Shown piece by piece: positions 26,922 to 38,700 of a DNA stretch of 52,413 nt. The stretch lies in the NCBI GenBank assembly GCA_007693555.1, contig REDJ01000067.1, positions 1 through 52,413 on the forward strand, read 5' to 3'. The DNA comes from Bacteroidota bacterium. GTDB taxonomy: Bacteria > Bacteroidota > Bacteroidia > Bacteroidales > UBA7960. The notes beneath the pieces are model-generated. The model was not told the origin of the DNA and made no database searches. It saw nothing but the letters and a program-made list of their open reading frames with translations. Each line of letters opens with the position of its first letter. The first letter of the stretch is position 1. Position numbers and translations under genes: made by a program.

Positions 26922-27296
26922 ATGGGCTTATATGCTTTAATATCAGTTTTAGTGCTGTTAGTTTGTGTGTTACTGATTCTTATTGTCCTGGTACAAAACT
27001 CCAAGGGTGGAGGTCTTGCATCAAACTTTGCATCGAGTAATCAAATCATGGGAGTTAGAAAAACCACTGATTTCCTTGAAAAAGCCACCTGGAGTCTTGC
27101 AATCGCACTTCTGGTGCTTACGCTTACATCAACTTTTGTAATTCCCAGGGGCCAGGTTGTTGAAACCCGGCAAAGTGAAATCAGAGACAGAATTCCTGTA
27201 TCACGTGATTTATCCACTTCACCAATTGAGCAGCCTCAGCCCGCTCAGCAACAACCTCAGCAACCCACACAACAAGAAGAAATAATTCTTGATTAA
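26922..27296 (+). CDS. secG: Protein translocase subunit SecG
   Basis: A 124-residue subunit of the SecYEG channel. Two membrane helices are seen (VLLVCVLLILIVLVQN and WSLAIALLVLTLTST), joined by the family loop NSKGGGLASNF and the block FLEKATW. The C-terminal tail after about residue 75 is a Gln/Pro-rich extension (QPQPAQQQPQQPTQQ) common in this phylum and of unknown role. A terminator follows 20 bases after the stop, separating the unit from groES-groEL. Confidence 0.95.
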   Translation: MGLYALISVLVLLVCVLLILIVLVQNSKGGGLASNFASSNQIMGVRKTTDFLEKATWSLAIALLVLTLTSTFVIPRGQVVETRQSEIRDRIPVSRDLSTSPIEQPQPAQQQPQQPTQQEEIILD

Positions 27297-27315
27297 CTTA
27301 TTAAGCAGGAACTTT

Positions 27316-27355
27316 AAAAAAGTGTCAGATTGTCATAAGGTCTGACACTTTTTTT
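27316..27355 (+). terminator. Rho-independent terminator after secG
   Basis: Stem AAAAAAGTGTCAGA / TCTGACACTTTTTT with an 11-base loop and a T run at the end. Confidence 0.92.
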
Positions 27356-27504
27356 ATGAAAGCACAGTAAATAATGTAATATTGTCCATCAAGGAAGCAG
27401 AATTCCCCTTTGGCATAAAAAATGACAACAGCCATTTGGGATTATTTTTATTGAAGTTATATAAAAGAGATTTATTTATTGTTTAACAATTAAAAGTTTA
27501 AAAA

Positions 27505-27786
27505 ATGGCAAATATTAACATCAAGCCTTTAGCAGATCGAGTATTGGTTGAACCTGCTGCGGCAGAAGAAAAAACTGCAGGCGGTATTATTATACCCGAC
27601 ACAGCAAAAGAAAAACCCATGAAAGGAACCATCGTTGCTGTGGGTGAAGGAAAAAAAGATGAACCTATGACAGTGAAAGCAGGCGATAAAGTTCTCTACG
27701 GAAAATACGCAGGAACTGAAATATCTGTAGATGGTAATGATTACCTGATTATGCGTGAGTCTGACATTTACGCCGTCATTGGTTAA
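27505..27786 (+). CDS. groES: Co-chaperonin GroES
   Basis: The lid of the GroEL folding chamber. At 93 residues it has standard length and shows [13 protein letters not shown] at the start, the mobile-loop block [18 protein letters not shown], and [11 protein letters not shown]. It precedes groEL by 52 bases and the pair forms the usual groESL operon. A 208-base gap separates it from secG and must contain the promoter; no exact -7 element and no CIRCE-type inverted repeat was found there. Confidence 0.98.
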   Translation: MANINIKPLADRVLVEPAAAEEKTAGGIIIPDTAKEKPMKGTIVAVGEGKKDEPMTVKAGDKVLYGKYAGTEISVDGNDYLIMRESDIYAVIG

Positions 27787-27814
27787 TCAGGATGTTTTAA
27801 ATCATAAAAGTTAA

Positions 27815-29476
<1,662 letters not shown>

Positions 29477-29500
29477 AAAACAATTCCCCTATATATCATC

Positions 29501-29532
29501 AAGGCCCCGTTTTTAAGCGGGGCCTTTTTTGT
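29501..29532 (+). terminator. Rho-independent terminator after groEL
   Basis: A 9-base GC-rich stem AAGGCCCCG / CGGGGCCTT with an 8-base loop, followed by a T run (TTTTTTGTTTTT). It lies 24 bases after the groEL stop. Confidence 0.93.
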
Positions 29533-29553
29533 TTTTATTGCAGAAAGAAGCGT

Positions 29554-29775
29554 TCAGGGTTCAACTGTAATCCGGTAACCTTCAGCTTCAACCACATCAC
29601 CGGGCTTCACTTTTGCCCTTTTGCGGTATTCTGTTTCTCCGTTGAGTTTAACCAGGCCTTCTTCCACCATCATTTTGGCATTGCCACCACTATCGGCAAG
29701 CTGAATAAACTTCAGTAGCTTATAAAGCTCAATGAAGTCGCCATTTAATGGAAATCGAATTTGCTTCATACCCAT
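29554..29775 (-). CDS. S4-domain RNA-binding protein (YbcJ-like)
   Basis: A 73-residue protein made almost entirely of one S4 RNA-binding domain: FIELYKLLKFIQLADSGG, then AKMMVEEGLVKLNG and VKPGDVVE. This is the stand-alone YbcJ/YaaA-like type; RNA partner unknown. I chose ATG 29775, one base after the stop of the cyclophilin gene (TAA-A-ATG), over an upstream ATG at 29790 that would overlap it. The tight junction implies coupled translation. Confidence 0.85.
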   Translation of the reverse strand: MGMKQIRFPLNGDFIELYKLLKFIQLADSGGNAKMMVEEGLVKLNGETEYRKRAKVKPGDVVEAEGYRITVEP

Positions 29776-29776
29776 T

Positions 29777-30214
29777 TTATTCCTCTTCAATTACAATTTT
29801 CTCAATTTTGTCGCCCTGGCGAATATCATCTATTACATCCAGGCCTTCGTAAACTTTTCCAAAGCAGGTGTGTTTTCGGTCGAGATGCTGAGTGTTTTCC
29901 CGGCTGTGACAAATAAAAAACTGCGACCCGCCGGTATCGCGACCGGCATGTGCCATAGACAACACACCACGATCATGATATTGGTTGTCACCATCAAGTT
30001 CGCAGGGAATGGTATATCCTGGGCCGCCTGAACCTGTGCCGTAAGGGCAACCACCCTGGATTACAAACTCAGGAATAACACGATGGAAATTCAATCCGTC
30101 ATAAAACCCCTTGCGGGCCAGGTCAACAAAATTTTTAACCGTATTGGGGGCATCCTTTTCAAAAAACTGAACCTTCATTAATCCTTTTTCTGTATGGATA
30201 CTTGCTTTTAACAT
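29777..30214 (-). CDS. Cyclophilin-type peptidyl-prolyl isomerase (cytoplasmic)
   Basis: A 145-residue single-domain cyclophilin without signal peptide, assumed cytoplasmic. It shows NFHRVIPEFVIQGG with the catalytic Arg, GSGGPGYTIPCE, GGSQFFICH, HLDRKHTCFGKVYEGLDVID. ATG 30214 (MLKASIHTEKG) matches the family start; a 15-residue longer frame from 30259 would run through the promoter. It leads the S4-domain gene and is distinct from the lipoprotein cyclophilin at 5924. Confidence 0.94.
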   Translation of the reverse strand: MLKASIHTEKGLMKVQFFEKDAPNTVKNFVDLARKGFYDGLNFHRVIPEFVIQGGCPYGTGSGGPGYTIPCELDGDNQYHDRGVLSMAHAGRDTGGSQFFICHSRENTQHLDRKHTCFGKVYEGLDVIDDIRQGDKIEKIVIEEE

Positions 30215-30256
30215 GAGAAAGATTTTTCTGAATATTCTGTTGCAAAATTGCAACGG

Positions 30257-30264
30257 CAAACCTA
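30257..30264 (-). promoter_or_regulatory. -7 promoter element of the cyclophilin-S4 pair
   Basis: TAGGTTTG on the minus strand, an exact TAnnTTTG match, ends 42 bases before ATG 30214. Confidence 0.45.
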
Positions 30265-30304
30265 ATGATTTTTCCTGACTTTATTTGCATCCGTTTTTGT
30301 AAAC

Positions 30305-30328
30305 AAAAAACCCGGGACGGTGCCCGGG
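30305..30328 (-). terminator. Terminator after the small lipoprotein gene
   Basis: Read on the minus strand: CCCGGG, loop CACCGT, CCCGGG, then six T. It is placed 26 bases after the stop of the gene at 30355. Confidence 0.88.
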
Positions 30329-30354
30329 AAATTATAGAAGGGTAAAATCATTTT

Positions 30355-30771
30355 TCAGTACCTTTTGGTAAAATATGCTTCAAGGGTATCGGTAATTGAC
30401 TGCTCTTCCGAAATGTTGATTCTTACAACATAACTCATGCTTATCATATTTTCGCTGTAGCCACCGTAACCATCCAGGATTTCAAATATACCTGTTTGCT
30501 GGTAGGGGATAAACATTTTTGACCCTATTACCATAGCTTTAACATCCAGTCCGGCGTCATAAAAATTTTCTATGATAATATTTTCCTCGTTGAATTCTTC
30601 CAGTGTAATTCTGGACTGATAATAGGAAGGCATGGGTAACCGATGACTGTATTCTTCCACATTCCATGTTCCTCTGAAACGATTCCGTGAATCGTATTCT
30701 ACTTTCTCACAGGCCGAAAATATAAGGCTGCCCAGAAGTAAAAGCGCGGGTATTAATTTTGAAGCAGACAT
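30355..30771 (-). CDS. Small lipoprotein of unknown function
   Basis: A 138-residue predicted lipoprotein (lipobox IFSAC, Cys21, followed by EKVEYDS). The mature part looks like a small all-beta domain: FRGTWNVEEYSH is reminiscent of lipocalin-like openings (W in GTW), then ITLEEFNEENIIIENFYD and a C-terminal strand TLEAYFTKRY. I do not recognise the family. It has its own terminator and lies about 90 bases after the DUF3108 gene on the same strand. Confidence 0.7.
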   Translation of the reverse strand: MSASKLIPALLLLGSLIFSACEKVEYDSRNRFRGTWNVEEYSHRLPMPSYYQSRITLEEFNEENIIIENFYDAGLDVKAMVIGSKMFIPYQQTGIFEILDGYGGYSENMISMSYVVRINISEEQSITDTLEAYFTKRY

Positions 30772-30861
30772 AGTTAATAGTTTTTGGGTTAAAAATAGTG
30801 GCTTCTGTTATTCAGAACTTAAGTGAATCCCTTGTTTAACAAACCAACTTTTCCAGTTGAT

Positions 30862-31680
30862 TCACCTGATCTTTGAACTCAAAGGATTTTTTAACCCTGA
30901 ATATTCAACAAGCTCCATTTTTATACTCCCAACGATTATGCCAGACTGTATCATAACCGGAATTTTATTTTTATCATCTGATATCCAGAGAGTCATAGGA
31001 TAGGGTTGACTGAATACATCGCCGGTAAGGACCTGGGGCTTAAACCGCAGTGTGCGGAAAGTTCCGATGCGGGTATTAACGTCTTCTCGTCCGTCAAAAA
31101 CCACGCGGGAAACATATACACTATCGTCGAGAAAAAAGCTCACATCAAAAATATCTCCAACTTCTGCATCATCATAATTATAGGTTCGCAGGTAATAAAA
31201 TGCTGAAATAATATCCTGCACATTGGGTATAACAGGAACTGTAGCGGTATTGCTAATGGCAATATTATCGAACTGGTTAAACACCACATCCTGACTTTTC
31301 TTATATCCACCCTCATTTATGCGTCTGATAAAAAGTAATGGAACAATAGCTTCTTCATCAAGGTAGGTTTCATAACGATTAACTACCCTGAAGAAAAAGT
31401 TAAAGGCACCACGGGTACGCCCTATACCCACTACATTCATGGTATTGCGCCCTGCAATAACTTCATTCTCAGGCCTTATTTCCAGAGAGGCAAATCCGGC
31501 ATTTACATTTCCGGTTATAAAACTGTCATAAAAAACACGGTAAGTGATTTTTTCGCCACGCTGAAATGCAGTATTCTCAATTTTCCGGAGGTCCGGCCCA
31601 TGTCCTGCCTGCGCCATGAAAACTCCTGCAATAAAAAATGTCAGAAATCCTGCTAAATTATATTTCAAAAGATTATTCAT
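30862..31680 (-). CDS. DUF3108 domain protein, exported
   Basis: A 272-residue protein with a signal peptide (FLTFFIAGVFMAQA). ATG 31680 is preferred; an ATG at 31761 would add 27 residues before the signal. Family points of DUF3108 are FQRGEKITYRVFYDSFITGNVNAG split over the first strands, then RYETYLDEEAIVPLLFIRRINEGGYK, and LWISDDKNKIPVMIQSG near the end. The fold is related to periplasmic beta-sheet proteins of the LolA/LppX type, function unknown. It is transcribed in the same direction as the giant-protein unit, 141 bases downstream of it. Confidence 0.85.
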   Translation of the reverse strand: MNNLLKYNLAGFLTFFIAGVFMAQAGHGPDLRKIENTAFQRGEKITYRVFYDSFITGNVNAGFASLEIRPENEVIAGRNTMNVVGIGRTRGAFNFFFRVVNRYETYLDEEAIVPLLFIRRINEGGYKKSQDVVFNQFDNIAISNTATVPVIPNVQDIISAFYYLRTYNYDDAEVGDIFDVSFFLDDSVYVSRVVFDGREDVNTRIGTFRTLRFKPQVLTGDVFSQPYPMTLWISDDKNKIPVMIQSGIIVGSIKMELVEYSGLKNPLSSKIR

Positions 31681-31821
31681 AAAACAAATAATTTGATTCG
31701 TAACAAATAACGAAATTAATCTTCTTATCATTATAGAACGGCAAAAAAAAATCAGGGTCAATGGTATTTATAAAATTTAACACCATTAAGCCAAAAAGTA
31801 TTCCAAAAAAATCAGAAAGTA

Positions 31822-33663
31822 TTAAAACCGGTGATCATACCTGAGCATGGCATTAAACTCATTGTATCTTCTGCCATTTCCTTCATCCGGGCGGCTTGCA
31901 ATACCGCGCATGGACAGGCGCAGGCTGTTGCCGTTGGGTAATCGCCAGGAGGTTGATAAGTTCATCGTATATTGTTGTGACCATTGACGAACAATGTATT
32001 CTCCCTCCATAAAGTCATCACCATTATTTTTCAGATAATTGAATTTTTCGTATGCCCTTATAAATGTTTTCAGCTCATGGTCTTCAAGTATCCGTGTGTA
32101 CTCAGAGCCATTGCGCGACCAGCCCAGTGCCAGGTTCATATTCAGTTTTCTGTCGAAGAAAGAATATCCGGTTGATGTATTCAGTGAGTACCCTGAGGAT
32201 TGCGAGTAGGATGCATCATTATGCATATAATTTCCGGAAAAATTCATGGAAAAACCTGATGCAAAAGATAATCCATAAGAGGCTCCGGTAGTTATACTGT
32301 TGAAGCCCATAGCAGGCCGCTCGCCCAATATTACCATTCTGCTTTTATCCTGCAGCTCCTGCCAGGAACCATTTAATGAAACGGAATGAGACAGCGAAGC
32401 TGATGTGAAGAACCAGGTCGGTGTTACCATTATTGTTTGTGAAATCTGATTCTGATGAAGCTCATTCCAAACCGGGCTATCGGGGTCAGTGGGTGTGTTT
32501 TCATTGTTAAGCCGCATGTATGATAACATTAAATTTGCTGAACGTGCCATTCTGATCATTACATTGGTGCCTATCTGTTCACGGTTCATTTCGGAGGTGC
32601 GTGTATTAAGCAGATTGTTGCGGCCTTGTGAAAACATTCCGGATACATTTACTCTGCCTTTGAATAATCTGAGCTGAGACCGAAATCTATATAATTCCGT
32701 ATCACTTCTTATCTGTCCCAGACCCAGTGAGCGAAAACCAGGTTGTACGCGTTCCCATGCGCCGTTGAGTTTAAAAACTCCAAGATCAAGCTGGGTTGTG
32801 ATTTCTCCGGCATAATCTATCCTGGTACTGCTGTTTGGGGCAAAGAAATCTGTCAATCCTGATGGTATTTCATCAACTTCAATAGCTTCGCCCGTGCGAT
32901 CACGGGTAAATGCCGAAAAAGTAACATTTGTACCTGCCCTGAATTTTCCTTTGAAGAAGGAAAGATTAAACTCAGGAGTAATATTCAGGTTTTCAGAGGG
33001 ATAGATATCAAGTGGACCTTCAACAGATCCAACAACATCGTAGGCATAAACTCCGGAAATGGCAAATTCGGTTCTATCTCTCTTTCCAAAGCCCATCCTT
33101 GCGGCATAAAGCCATTGCTCAAATGAGGGCTCACGGAAAGCTTTATCTGTGCTGAACGCAACAGGTCTACGTGTTCTGCCGCCTGCCATTGTTAATGAAA
33201 ATACGCCCGGATTGATGTCGATCATTCCCCCGGTTACCGTAACACCTGAAAGGCTGTAACGAGAAAACCGCGGGCTAACCGTTCCTGCTGAAAGAGTAAG
33301 CCATCTCCAGGTACCAAAAAAGTTGAACTGGTTCATGGATTGCCTGAGTTGATTATCATTGGTAGAGTAAAGTATATTAATACCCGACCGCAACCCAAAC
33401 AGGGAAAAGGTTGAAGAAAAGTTTACCTGCCCCATTCCGGGGGGCTTACGTGCATCTATCCCGTTCACGGCATAGGCCTCGCTAAGCAAAGATAACCTCC
33501 CGCTGAAGGTCAGAGGCTGAATATCTGTCTCTCCAATAGTTGCAGGCTCCTCCTGCTGAGCAAATGATTGGGATAAAAATCCTGACCCCGTTAATAAGAG
33601 GAAAACCAAAAGGTAACCCTTAATGAAAGGGATGCTTCCTTTTTTAAATCGTATTTTTTTCAT
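31822..33663 (-). CDS. Outer-membrane barrel-like protein downstream of the giant protein gene
   Basis: A 613-residue protein with a long basic signal peptide (KKIRFKKGSIPFIKG, then a hydrophobic core, cut near SFAQ). The mature part is built from alternating strands with many aromatic ends, for instance LTLSAGTVSPRFSRYSLSG, FSMNFSGNYMHNDAS and NLSTSWRLPNGNSLRLSM, and finishes MLRYDHRF with a terminal Phe, as outer-membrane barrels do. I recognise no named family. It is the third gene of the run after the giant and the Fn3 protein (43-base gap) and has its own canonical ribosome binding site. A role in exporting or anchoring the two upstream products is inference. Confidence 0.7.
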   Translation of the reverse strand: MKKIRFKKGSIPFIKGYLLVFLLLTGSGFLSQSFAQQEEPATIGETDIQPLTFSGRLSLLSEAYAVNGIDARKPPGMGQVNFSSTFSLFGLRSGINILYSTNDNQLRQSMNQFNFFGTWRWLTLSAGTVSPRFSRYSLSGVTVTGGMIDINPGVFSLTMAGGRTRRPVAFSTDKAFREPSFEQWLYAARMGFGKRDRTEFAISGVYAYDVVGSVEGPLDIYPSENLNITPEFNLSFFKGKFRAGTNVTFSAFTRDRTGEAIEVDEIPSGLTDFFAPNSSTRIDYAGEITTQLDLGVFKLNGAWERVQPGFRSLGLGQIRSDTELYRFRSQLRLFKGRVNVSGMFSQGRNNLLNTRTSEMNREQIGTNVMIRMARSANLMLSYMRLNNENTPTDPDSPVWNELHQNQISQTIMVTPTWFFTSASLSHSVSLNGSWQELQDKSRMVILGERPAMGFNSITTGASYGLSFASGFSMNFSGNYMHNDASYSQSSGYSLNTSTGYSFFDRKLNMNLALGWSRNGSEYTRILEDHELKTFIRAYEKFNYLKNNGDDFMEGEYIVRQWSQQYTMNLSTSWRLPNGNSLRLSMRGIASRPDEGNGRRYNEFNAMLRYDHRF

Positions 33664-33669
33664 ATTCAG

Positions 33670-33676
33670 CCCTCCT
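33670..33676 (-). promoter_or_regulatory. Strong Shine-Dalgarno site of the barrel gene
   Basis: AGGAGGG on the minus strand, six bases before ATG 33663. Such a site is atypical in Bacteroidota and matches the one of the giant gene at 47402. Confidence 0.7.
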
Positions 33677-33706
33677 GAATGATTAATATTTTAACCGGAG
33701 AATTTG

Positions 33707-35728
33707 TCAGTCATTATTCACAACAACCGGCCTGACCGGGTTGCCCGGCCGGCTCTCATTGCCGGAAGTATCAACAGCACGCACCCGGTACCACATTTCA
33801 GCATTACCTGTAAGGTCTATAAACCGGGTATCTTTGAGCAGACCTTCGTGAAGCGGTTCATAAATTCCTGTGGGAATGCCGGACCGGTATACTATATAGC
33901 CCAGAAAATCATCTGCTGCCACACGATCCCATCTCAATTCCACACCTTCATCGCGCACAGCAGCCTGTATATTCCTGACAGACGAGGGAGGAGTATAATT
34001 TCTGAAAAATACAGTGTCAGGTATGGAAAATTCACTTTCATTTCCTGCAATATCTGTTGCGGTAATGGCGTAAATGTAGGTGTTGCCTGTTTGTAAATCT
34101 TCGTCTCTTATAAAACGGGTCGTGATGGGTAAGTCCAGAAGCTTATGAAATGATTCTTCATCTGCCTTTTTCCTGTAAACTGAATATTTTTCCAGGTTTC
34201 TTGATGATACGGCTCCCCAGTTCAGATGAACCCTGAAACCATTATCGTTAACGGCCCTGACACCCAAAGGCGCATCTGGTGCTGTAATGATGGGTATGGT
34301 TAGCACAATGGCTGTAGTATCGCTGTGTATCTTTGCCCGGCTGGAAGAAAATATCACATACCTGTATTTTGCTCCTTCCAGAAATCCTGCTTCTTCACCA
34401 CCCAAATCTATAAATGATGTTTCTTCTAAAATATCGGGGTTCACGCGGCTGAAAGAACCCGGATTTGCCACATCTTCCCTTCTGCGCATTATTGTGAAGG
34501 TTTCAAAGTTTTCGGAGAGAGTTTCTGTTTGCCACGACAGCTCGACGTTTCTTGTCTGGGTGTTGAACTCTGCTGTCAAACCAAAAGGCTGTGGTGGGGC
34601 AAACAGATCAAGAACCCTTGCCATTGCCACACTCCCCTTCTCACTTTCATTGCCTGCAAAACCTACAACATTAACAAAATAAAAATAAGATAACCCACCC
34701 ACTACTGTTGTATCGAGATAAAATCCTGAATCTGCAGGAATGAGCTCATCCGTAACTTCTATAAAGGGTTTTGACAGATCTGAACTTCTGTAAATCCGGT
34801 AACCTGCAATATTTTCCTCCAGCGAGGGTTTCCATGTTAATTCAACCCATGGTTCGGGGGTTACATGAGCCGATATCTCATAAACGGGCTGTAATGGCAG
34901 ATTATAAATGAGATCATACTCAAATACTTCGCTCGCTTCAATCAGATTACCTGTTATATCCACCGCAGAAACCACATACTGCTCAGTGGTATTAATAACG
35001 GGAGATTCGAAGGTAAATACATGGGTATCATAAGCATTGTTACGCACCACTGCCCTGTCGTTCAGGATTAGCAGTTCCCCGGTTTGTGGCTCTGTCCTGT
35101 AAATAAAGAATTGGATCACAAAATCATCATCTTCAGGCTTTACCCTGAAATACTCCCATTCAAGGGTAACCATAGTACCAAAATTTGCGGCAGAAAGTAT
35201 ACGAGGTGCAGGTGGTCGTTTTTTTTCTAAAACCAGAGTTTTAAAAAGTTCTTTACCTGTCGGCCTGTCAAGATTGTTGACAAACTCTATACGGTAAGTC
35301 ACCTCCGTATTCATGGGGGCATCCTGGTCAATGTATAACCGCCCCAGGGTTTTTGCTGCTTCAGGATAAAGAAAAGATGCCAAGCCTGCCTCAAAATGTC
35401 TTGCTCTCATCACAAGCCAAAGGGAGGCTGCAGTTTCCACCTCAAACATTTCCAATAAGGCTTCATACCGATCGGCAAGCATGGGACGCATATCATCAAT
35501 GCGTTGAGCCCCTCTTACAGGTTTTTCATTGAGGCGAACAAAGGCTCCTCCCGGGCCGTCACTGCGGTATATATTAAATCCATGCCCCGCAGACAACCTT
35601 TGGGTATGATACACATATACCTCATCTTCAAGGGGAACAATTCGTAAGACGGGTTCGGATGCATAAGACTTCTGACCCTTGGTTACCAGGCAAAAAACCG
35701 ACAAAATAATGATTAGAATTTTTTTCAT
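33707..35728 (-). CDS. Exported protein of about five fibronectin type III domains
   Basis: A 673-residue protein with a signal peptide (LIIILSVFCLVTKGQKSYA). From about residue 165 it is a string of Fn3 domains, each opening with a PP/PxxP step and a core Trp (VTLEWEYF, VELTWKPS, VELSWQTE, VHLNWGAV, VELRWDRV) and closing with YxVxAxDxxGNES-type strands, the last three ending SGNESRPG, AGNESEFS and AGNESEKG. The first 150 residues are less clear. No type IX secretion C-terminal domain is evident. It starts 12 bases after the giant gene's stop, so the two are surely one transcript, and the giant protein ends in similar modules. Confidence 0.85.
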   Translation of the reverse strand: MKKILIIILSVFCLVTKGQKSYASEPVLRIVPLEDEVYVYHTQRLSAGHGFNIYRSDGPGGAFVRLNEKPVRGAQRIDDMRPMLADRYEALLEMFEVETAASLWLVMRARHFEAGLASFLYPEAAKTLGRLYIDQDAPMNTEVTYRIEFVNNLDRPTGKELFKTLVLEKKRPPAPRILSAANFGTMVTLEWEYFRVKPEDDDFVIQFFIYRTEPQTGELLILNDRAVVRNNAYDTHVFTFESPVINTTEQYVVSAVDITGNLIEASEVFEYDLIYNLPLQPVYEISAHVTPEPWVELTWKPSLEENIAGYRIYRSSDLSKPFIEVTDELIPADSGFYLDTTVVGGLSYFYFVNVVGFAGNESEKGSVAMARVLDLFAPPQPFGLTAEFNTQTRNVELSWQTETLSENFETFTIMRRREDVANPGSFSRVNPDILEETSFIDLGGEEAGFLEGAKYRYVIFSSSRAKIHSDTTAIVLTIPIITAPDAPLGVRAVNDNGFRVHLNWGAVSSRNLEKYSVYRKKADEESFHKLLDLPITTRFIRDEDLQTGNTYIYAITATDIAGNESEFSIPDTVFFRNYTPPSSVRNIQAAVRDEGVELRWDRVAADDFLGYIVYRSGIPTGIYEPLHEGLLKDTRFIDLTGNAEMWYRVRAVDTSGNESRPGNPVRPVVVNND

Positions 35729-35740
35729 AACTATAAATTT

Positions 35741-38700
35741 TTACCAACCTCCAGGAAATATGATGGGGTCATATACAATTGGTGGAACATAGATGGGATG
35801 TATGAAATCTGCAGTTACAACAGTACTTTTCATCCCGGTATTGGTAACCGTAACCGTAACCTGATAACCCGTTAATGATTCCGGTAATCCGGAACGTGTA
35901 ATGGTGCGGCTAACGGGTTGGTCATAATATCCTTTAATCTCGGGAATATATACTGATCGTAAGTAATTACCGGTATCATTCACTTTTATCTGGTAAGAAA
36001 CCTTGTCTATGGCAGCTCCTGTGTCGAATATGTTCTGAATGTCTATTTGCAATTCATTGTTACTGGCATTGAACTGAAGGTTTACAACAGGTTCTTCAGG
36101 GGACGTGCCCAGCTGGAAGGGTCCGCTGGCAGCCACTCCCGACGTCATCCCCTGTCCGTTAACTGCCCTGACATTTATATACAGATCAGTATGTTGCGGC
36201 AGTACTGATACCGGAATGACATAAACAGGTACATTATCCGGTTCTGCCGGGGAAAAATGAGTATCGGGACTGATAATCTGAAAATTTTGTGTAAAATCAA
36301 TGCCGGATTCCCATTTTCTGATATCTGATGATCCTGGCGCGGTACCTACAGAATATTGATACCCTATTGTCTGACTTTCACGATCAAGGGAAAGTTTTGG
36401 AATATGAAGACGCAATCCATTTCCAAAAATCCGGGCATTAACTACCGGACGTGTAGGTGGAGATGGATCAATAGCCCTGACAGGCTCAATGGTTAGTATC
36501 TGAACACTAACACTGCCTGCCCTGTTTTTTGCCCTCACATGCAAATATAAATCATCGTGATAGGATATGGAAGCTCCTGAGAATGTTACTGTATTCTCAG
36601 TAGTGAACTGAATATTGGCAGCATCCTGAAATGCCGTATTGGCATTGGCAATGGAAGTAAGAATATATTCATGACCATATACCCCTGATTCAGGATCTTC
36701 TCCTGGGGTCCACCTTACGGTTCTTGACGGAGGCGTATATTGTGAAGGAAAAGAATACTTGCCTGGCTCCCATGCCGGCGGGCTTGCCACCTGCGGATAT
36801 ACAACCGGACCAGCCGGCGGGAAAAGCCCGCCACCCAGTGGTAATAGAGGTGCACCCGGAGGCAGGACAAAAACATAGGGCTGAGGCGCCGATGGGGGAG
36901 TTGCATCAAATACAACACGATTCCTGAGATTATGCTGGGTAAATAACCCCTGCGAATTGTAAGCCCTTACACTCACATAATAATCGGTATTATGTTCAAG
37001 CTGCAAATTATAAATAGTTGCAGAGATCTGACGGGTAACTCCACCTTCATTGATATCTACCGGTATGGTAACTCCAACTGCCTGCGTCCAGTCTACCACG
37101 TCTGCCCCCCCCCGCATTGTACCCAATGCATATTCAAAAGATTCTATATCCGAACTTTCTGCATAAGCTGTAATAGTAAAATCAAGCCTTGAAGGGTTGT
37201 TTGTGTAAAATCTGTAATAAAAACCGGGAAGATTATGCCTCTGAAATTGTTTGCTTTCATATGGAAATTCAACTATTGGAAGAGAGGGTGGCGGTAGATC
37301 GGTAGTCATTTGATTACCACCGGGAGAACTTGTCCCGTTTGGAGCAACCGCAACGGTAAAACTGGTCATTTGAATGGCCGTGTTTCCTCCTTCACCTCGA
37401 AGCCTTAAGCCTATATTGAAGGTTCTTTCAATCTCATCCTGAAATCTTTTAAAAACTCTGAATCCCAGGCTTGGTAAACGCCCGGCAGACAGGAAAGTAC
37501 CAATAGCATCTTCAGAAAAATAATAGCTTGTCTCCTTACCTCCTATACTTGACCAGGCCAAATTTAAGTTATTAGTATATGGATAGGGTAAGAGAGGTGT
37601 ATTAATAGTAAATGAACTGATTACCGGTGGTTCCAGCATTAAAGCAAGAGATGATTGCAAAGCTATAAGTTCACTTTCACCATCTTCACCCATTAAATCA
37701 AGCATAGTAGTATAAATTTCAACCATCCCGTATATGGTTGTGATCATTTGTGCTTTTATCGCATACATTCCATCAATGACATCACTAAAAGAAGCATGTT
37801 GTGTTTCCAATTGGTGAAGAACATCGGAAAAGTGATCGGAGTAAATTCCTATCAGTAAAAAAGTAGCTTCTAATTCAACATCACTTGTAGTAGGAATATA
37901 GTATTTTCTCCATAGCCACCTCATATATTCTGCATAAAAATCTTCAATTGACCTTGCTGCCTCAGTATATTTTTCGGCAAGATAATTAATGTTGTGGGGA
38001 TTATAAGGGTTTCCGAAGCCGGGAGAATTAAAGTGTCCGCCCCCGGTGGTGCCAAACCCTGATCCAAACTGATTAAAATTATCTACCAGACTGCCTGCTC
38101 CTGACAAAACAATAGCTGATTGAGCAAAAACAAGCGCTATATTTTGAGTCCCCTCCATGAGCATTTCCAACTGAGCCAGATTATGCATGGCTTTAGCAAT
38201 ACTTTCTTCGTAATGATCCAACAAAACTTTTCTGTTTTCATTATTTTCAAGCAGATTATTCTGGTTGGCAGCGTTAGTTTCCTCATTTAGGTTAATTGAT
38301 GGGTTGGCTGTTACCTGAAAATCTTCTGTCTCCTCTCCGCTAAAGTTGCCCTCAAAAAATATAACAGGATTTTCCACTTCAGCAGCCAGCATTTCCACAT
38401 CCTGAAGCAAATTAATTAATTCCAGATTTACGTCGGCAAAGTGAGTTCTTACAATAGGCGCAATAGAATTGACATAATCTATTTTACTTTCCATGTTATT
38501 TTTTTTATTAGTCACAATGTCCCAAGATTCCACATATTCTTTAATGTCCTCCATAGCCTCAGCAACATCAGCAGCATGATTTAAGTCTGCCAGCATATTA
38601 TCAATTTCATTCTGGATCGCCTGGGTAGATTCGGCCATCCTCTCTCCATCCTGTCTTGCCTGTTCAATCTGGTCAATCAAATCAGCGCGGGTTCCGCTGC

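Noticed and set aside
27357-27504. CIRCE heat-shock operator before groES
   Set aside because: No 9-base inverted repeat with a 9-base spacer of that type was found in the leader.
35741-36100. Type IX secretion C-terminal domain at the end of the giant protein
   Set aside because: The end (VPPIVYDPIIFPGGW) lacks the usual conserved G-x-Y and K-x-x-K strands of that domain; I see only Fn3-like strands.
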